Below the pieces are notes generated by a model. The model ran no database searches. It was not told the origin of the DNA and saw nothing but the letters and a program-made list of their open reading frames with translations. From Fodinicola feengrottensis (GTDB lineage: Bacteria; Actinomycetota; Actinomycetes; Mycobacteriales; HKI-0501): 64,000 nt of DNA. The position numbers and the translations under genes were made by a program. Below, in pieces: positions 60,140 through 64,000 of this stretch. Within the stretch, counting starts at the first letter, position 1, and each line of letters begins with the position of its first letter. The DNA lies in contig NZ_WOTO01000004.1 in NCBI RefSeq assembly GCF_010993775.1, positions 184,710 through 248,709 of the forward strand, given 5' to 3'.

Positions 60140-60660
60140 CAGAACACCTCTCCCGCCACCATGACGTCGCCGCTGATGCCCATCAGGGCCCGAAGCCTGG
60201 TCAGTCCGCGTGATGCCATGCTTTTCACGCCGCCCACCGAAATGCCCATGGCCGCCGCGGTCTCCCGCTCGGTCAGGTCCTCGTAGTAGCGCAGCACCAG
60301 CACCGTGCGTTGTCGCGCTGGCAATGCCTGTAAGTGCCGCCACATCGCGAGCTGGTCCTCGCGGGCACCGATCTGGTCGGCTCCGGGCACTTCCGGCAGC
60401 CGGTCCGTCGGTCGCTCCGAGAAGGACCGCAGTCGCCACCACGACGTGGCGGTGTTGGCCAGCACGCGCCGGACGTAGGCGGTGGCGGCCGCCGGATCCC
60501 GGAGCTGGCCCCAGCGCAGGTAGGTCTTCGTCAACGCCGTCTGCAGCAGATCCTCGGCTCGGCTCTGGTCTCCTACCAGCAGATACGCGGTCCGCAGCAA
60601 GCTCGCCGAACGATCCGAGACGAACGCCACGAAGCCTTGGTCATCGCCGTCCACAGTCAT
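60139..60660 (-). CDS. SigE-type ECF sigma factor
   Basis: 173 residues, intact, start at MTVDGDDQGF. Region 2: LLRTAYLLVGDQSRAEDLLQ with TALTKTYLRWGQL; region 4: LPARQRTVLVLRYYEDLTER with ETAAAMGISVGGVKSMASRG. This is the short ECF family of actinobacteria, linked to a downstream membrane protein as here. Signal and regulon unknown. Confidence 0.9.
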   Translation of the reverse strand: MTVDGDDQGFVAFVSDRSASLLRTAYLLVGDQSRAEDLLQTALTKTYLRWGQLRDPAAATAYVRRVLANTATSWWRLRSFSERPTDRLPEVPGADQIGAREDQLAMWRHLQALPARQRTVLVLRYYEDLTERETAAAMGISVGGVKSMASRGLTRLRALMGISGDVMVAGEVF

Positions 60661-60738
60661 ACTCGGGCGCCTTTCCAATGAGGTAAGCACGCCGAGAGGA
60701 CGCCTCATCCGGACGAGAAGGTTGCTGCCGAAGTATCG

Positions 60739-63438
60739 TCAGCCCAAACGGGCAGCGCCTATCAGCCGCGCAGCGCTTTGCTGGATGACGCTGCCGGTGG
60801 AGCCGTCGACGGTGATGGTGTCGCCGGTTTTGATGGCGTGGGTGGCGTCCGGGACGCCGACGACCGCGGGGATCCCGTACTCGCGGGCGACCATCGCGCC
60901 ATGCGAGTTCGCGCCGCCCATCTCCATCACCAGACCGCCGGCGGTCAGGAATAACGGCGTCCAGCCCGGGTCAGTGGACGGTGCGACCAGGATCTCGCCG
61001 GGTTCCAGGTGGGCGCCGGTCGGGTCGAGCACCACCCGCGCGACGCCGGTGACCGTACCGGACGACGCCGGGGTGCCGCCGAGTGCGCCTTCGGGCAGGT
61101 CGTCCCGGCTGGTGGTCACCTCCGGCTCGGCGCCATCGGACAGCAGCAGCCGAGGCAGCTTCCGGCGCCGGACCTCCCGCTCGTACGCCTCCCGGCGCTC
61201 GGCGACCAGCGGCTGGTACGCCTGCCCGGCGATCGCCTTCTCGACCTCACCGAAATCCAGGAAGAAACACACGTCGTCGGCGTCGTCCAGCAGCTGCCGC
61301 GCCACCAGCTCGCGACCAATCACCGCGAGGTGCTCGCGCGCCATGCCGAGCGCGGTGACCAGCAGGAACTTCGGCGACTCGCGGATGCCGATCAGCTCCC
61401 GGGACCGCCGGAGGCCGAACTCAACCAGCCGGGCCCGCAGCCGGCCGTGGCTCCGCGCGTACGCGACCAGCTGCTCGATCGCGTCCTGCGCCTCGACGGC
61501 ACCGCGGGCGAATTGGGCGTCCGGCGCCAGCCGCTCGTCATCGAGCCGCAGGTAGTTGGCCAGCACGCCAAGAATGTGGGTCGGGTCGTCGGACCAGCGC
61601 GGCATGCCCAGATCGATCTCGGCGATCGCCCGCCGGCCGTACTTTTCCAGGAATGCGGCCAGTCCACGCTGGGTCGTGGCCGTGAGCGAGCCAGCCTTGT
61701 AGCGCTTCGCGAGGTCAGCCGCCGAGGTGTCCGCCAGCTCGGCGGCTGCCTCCGCGTCCGTGCGGATCCGACGCCAGCCGCCAGAGGCTCAGGTCCATCT
61801 CGGTGGTCACGTTGTACGGCATCGCACGCAGCACGGCCCGCCGCAGGTCCTGGTCAGCGTCCGGGATCAGCCGGCCGGCGAGCACGTACGCGAGCGTTCC
61901 GGCGGCCATCGTCGGCATCACGCTGGGGATGATGCGGGACGTCCGGTTGTTCAGGATCCACTCGGCGGCCCGCAGGTGGCCGGCCGCGTCGGAGGGCTGC
62001 CCGACCCCCTCGTGCAGGCTCTTTTCGAGGTTCCGTACGTACTCTCGAGCCGCCGCGGGGCGAGCGAACGCGCGCCCGATCTGCTGAGGCGCGCCGAACC
62101 GCACGCCCACGCGTACGACCGCGGAGAGCACCGGCCGCCGCGACTTGTGGATGACCGACAGTCGCGGCTCGTCGAAGAGCGACCGCATGATCGCCGACGA
62201 GCGAGCCTCCATCACGTCCAGCATTCGCGGCATGATGTCGCGGCCGATCTTGCTGCGAATGATCGCGGTCGCGTCGACGAACAGCCGCCCGCCGGCCTCT
62301 TTCAGGATCGGCGGGCCCTGCCGAGCGTCGGCCACCGGGTGGTGCAGCAGGTCCGCGACGCCTGAACCGAGCAGCCGGAAAGCCGCCAGGCCCATCGGCG
62401 TGAACGGGCGGAACATGCCCTGCGCGACGTTGACGTTGAGGTACGCCCGGAGCTCGTCCGGGCTGTCCGGCGCGTCCGTCGGCAGCGGGTAGAGGGTGGT
62501 GATCGGCCGCGCCTGGGTCAGCCACAGCCGGCCACCCGGCTCGATCGCCCACTCGATGTCCTGCGGCCGCCCGTAGTGCTTCTCGACCTGGTCACCCAGC
62601 GCCGCCAGATCCTCGATCTGGGCGTCGGTCAGGCAGGCGGTCTCCGAACCATCCGGCAGGTTGACCGTCTCCGTACCGCCGTCCGGCAATGATCGGATCA
62701 GGGTCCGCTTGTCCCCCAGCCGGCGCTCCTTGATGACACCCGTACGGGTGTCGACGTCGACGACGAAATGGTCGGGTTCACCGAACCGGAGACGACCGAC
62801 TCGCCGAGCCCGGGGCTGGCGTCGAGCACGGCCTCACGTCGGCGCCCGGTGAGTGGGTTCGCGGTCAGCAGCACACCGGCGATCTCCGCGTCCACCATTC
62901 GCTGTACGACCACGGCGAGCTGCACCAACCGGTGGTCGATGTCGTTGCTGGACCGGTAGGCGACGGCTCGATCCGTCCACAGCGAGGCCCAGCACCGGCG
63001 CACCGCGTCGACCACCGCGTCGGCGCCGATGATGTGCAGGTAGGTGTCCTGTTGGCCGGCGAAACTCGCATACGGCAGGTCTTCGGCGGTGGCCGACGAG
63101 CGTACGGCCACCGGCACGTCAGCGCCGAGCTGCCCGTACGCGGCCCGGATCTCCGCTTCGACGTCGTCGGGGACGGGAGTCTCGAGCAGGATTTTCCGTG
63201 CATTCGCCGGAAGTTGCGGGTCGTCGTAGTCGAGCTGCCGCGGCGACACTCTCGCGTACGCCTCGGTGGTCACCGTGAAACCGCCCGGCACCGGGAGCCC
63301 CGCCTGGGTCATCTCGCCGAGGTTCGCCGCCTTGCCGCCGACCTCCGCCAGCATGGTCGCATCGGTGTCCTTCAACGCCCGTACCAGCGGCTTCGCGGTG
63401 CCTGCCGGGTTGCCGATATGCGCCATTTGTGCGGTCAT
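60739..63438 (-). CDS. PEP-synthase/rifampicin phosphotransferase-like enzyme (frame breaks near 62775 and 61775)
   Basis: About 899 residues in three domains. ATP-binding N-terminus: VGGKAANLGEMTQAGLPVPG, VAVRSSATAEDLPYASFAGQ and DIEWAIEPGGRLWLTQARPI. A long middle domain replaces the PEP-synthase part, as in rifampicin phosphotransferases. The C-terminal swivelling domain has the phospho-accepting His in GGANSHGAMVAREYGIPAVV. It phosphorylates rifamycins or another compound; the length and order favour Rph-type enzymes. No rifampicin-associated promoter element is seen. Two small indels split it. Confidence 0.8.
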
Positions 63439-63469
63439 GATGTCCTACGCCTCCCCTGATGGCCGGCCC

Positions 63470-63491
63470 ACAGACTTCCGACCCCGTCTGT
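63470..63491. promoter_or_regulatory. Inverted repeat ACAGAC-N10-GTCTGT
   Basis: It lies 32 bp before the phosphotransferase start and overlaps a minus-strand TTGACA-like hexamer. Candidate regulatory site. Confidence 0.4.
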
Positions 63492-63509
63492 CAAGGTACG
63501 GGCAAACGA

Positions 63510-63539
63510 ACAATAAATCAACACGTGATGAATTATTGT
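63510..63539. promoter_or_regulatory. 30-bp AT-rich palindrome centred on CACGTG
   Basis: ACAATAAATCAACAC and its near-complement GTGATGAATTATTGT meet at CACGTG; only four positions break the symmetry. It is 72 bp upstream of the phosphotransferase and overlaps the stop region of the HemD-like gene. Such an AT-rich island in a GC-rich genome is a strong operator candidate, for example for a MarR- or TetR-type protein. Confidence 0.6.
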
Positions 63540-64000
63540 CAGTCGTCGGCGGTGAGGCGGTAACCGCGTTTGACCACGGTTTGGACGAGGCGCGGGTCGC
63601 CGATGGTGGCTCGGAGGCGGGATATCGCGCTGTCGACGGCGTGCGGTTTGTGGCGGCCGCCGGGGAGAGCGCGCAGGAGTTCGGCTCGGCTGACGACGTG
63701 TCCGGGTCGGCGGATCAGGACACGAAGGAGGGCGACCGCGGCCGGTGGCATCTCCCTCGGCTCGCCGCCGCGTCGACCAGCACCGCCCGGCCGCGGACGG
63801 CGAGCGTACGGCCGGAAACCGCGAGTTGGGGTGCGCGGGAACACAAGTACGCGCCGAGAGTGCGGATCAGGCTGTCCAGGTGGGGCGCGCTGACCGGTAC
63901 GTCCCAGCCGATGGCGCGTACGTCCTCGGCCAGCGGTTCCAGGCAGGCGACGACGACCTCGGGTGAGAGCGCGGCGTGGAGTTCGGCGGCGAGGCCGCGC
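63539..64000 (-). CDS. 3' part of uroporphyrinogen-III synthase fused to winged helix (cut by window edge; frame broken near 63768)
   Basis: Only the end of the gene is present. The first part (LSPEVVVACLEPLAEDVRAI, SAPHLDSLIRTLGAYL) fits the end of a HemD-type domain. It is followed by a winged-helix DNA-binding domain of response-regulator type: PAAVALLRVLIRRPGHVVSR and SAISRLRATIGDPRLVQTVV, KRGYRLTADD at the end. Actinobacteria have such HemD-regulator fusions, sometimes with nitrogen metabolism genes. The start lies outside the window, and one indel near 63768 is required. Confidence 0.75.
   Translation of the reverse strand, partial: ARPRRRTPRRALTRGRRRLPGTAGRGRTRHRLGRTGQRAPPGQPDPHSRRVLVFPRTPTRGFRPYARRPRPGGAGRRGGEPREMPPAAVALLRVLIRRPGHVVSRAELLRALPGGRHKPHAVDSAISRLRATIGDPRLVQTVVKRGYRLTADD

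Noticed and set aside
63440..63540. Rifampicin-associated element (GGGGCTTGCGGCAAG-type) before the phosphotransferase gene
   Set aside because: I read both strands of the upstream region and found no such 19-bp motif; only the AT-rich palindrome and a short inverted repeat.
1..64000. CRISPR array, rRNA genes, prophage or conjugative element
   Set aside because: No regularly spaced direct repeats, rRNA-like segments, integrases, phage structural or mobilisation genes were seen.

Overview
This is a high-GC actinobacterial chromosome segment. The signs are GC-rich third codon positions, GTG/TTG starts, leaderless genes, an ANTAR regulator, PknG/GlnX/GlnH, mycothiol-type DinB proteins and a ribosomal protein S1 of actinobacterial type. 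The genus cannot be fixed from sequence alone. CGTACG is strikingly frequent inside genes. Close to half of the genes, including the essential rpsA and polA, are broken by small indels, often in homopolymer runs. I therefore treat most frame breaks as probable sequence errors and describe each gene as one unit spanning its frames.

Layout. 0.2-2.8 kb: small membrane protein, MmyB-type regulator, kinase remnant, FMN alpha-hydroxy acid dehydrogenase. 2.8-4.0 kb: an inverted-repeat element, then an Erm rRNA methyltransferase behind a 17-codon leader peptide (with Arg-Leu-Arg) and an intrinsic terminator. 4.1-9.8 kb: rpsA, a methyltransferase, a secreted S1 protease, an ECF sigma factor and a DinB-like protein. 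9.8-11.0 kb: a tryptophanyl-tRNA synthetase behind a Trp-Trp leader peptide and terminator. 11.2-14.9 kb: ABC/YhgE-type membrane protein, TetR regulator, secreted cupin and a large palindromic operator. 15-20.2 kb: housekeeping block with polA, thioesterase, GNAT, pdtaR and tRNA(CAA). 20.4-28.1 kb: PadR/membrane protein pair, hydrolases, DUF899, YCII/ECF42 pair, AraC regulator and a quinone oxidoreductase-like MDR protein.

28.1-37.5 kb (minus strand) is a ribosomal-peptide operon of lanthipeptide type that I do not recognise as a described system. It has a 56-residue Cys/Thr-rich precursor, a LanM-like dehydratase whose cyclase half is replaced by a DUF6624-like domain, two JmjC-type cupins (one with and one without the metal motif), a free-standing LanC cyclase and a beta-helix/AAA+ ATPase fusion. 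The biosynthetic genes overlap each other, which indicates tight co-translation. 37.5-44.0 kb: MmcQ/YjbR protein, secreted beta-helix protein, anchored methyltransferase, and a diterpenoid operon (class II cyclase, class I terpene synthase, P450). A 12-bp palindrome TGACA-N2-TGTCA lies at three promoters here and may tie the peptide and terpene loci together.

44-50 kb: secreted purple-acid-phosphatase-like enzyme, B3/B4 protein, CGNR regulator with a hydrolase, MFS exporter. 50-58.9 kb: a contiguous signalling operon glnX-glnH-coiled coil-pknG-PP2C-VWA-FHA, which couples extracellular amino-acid sensing to Ser/Thr phosphorylation. 58.9-64 kb: SigE-type sigma factor with its membrane partner, a rifampicin-phosphotransferase-like enzyme behind an AT-rich 30-bp palindrome, and the 3' part of a HemD-winged-helix gene cut by the window edge. 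No CRISPR array, rRNA, complete insertion sequence or prophage was seen. No gene-free stretch clearly exceeds 300 bases; the longest is about 290 bp, at 2808-3101, and is described under the inverted-repeat element.
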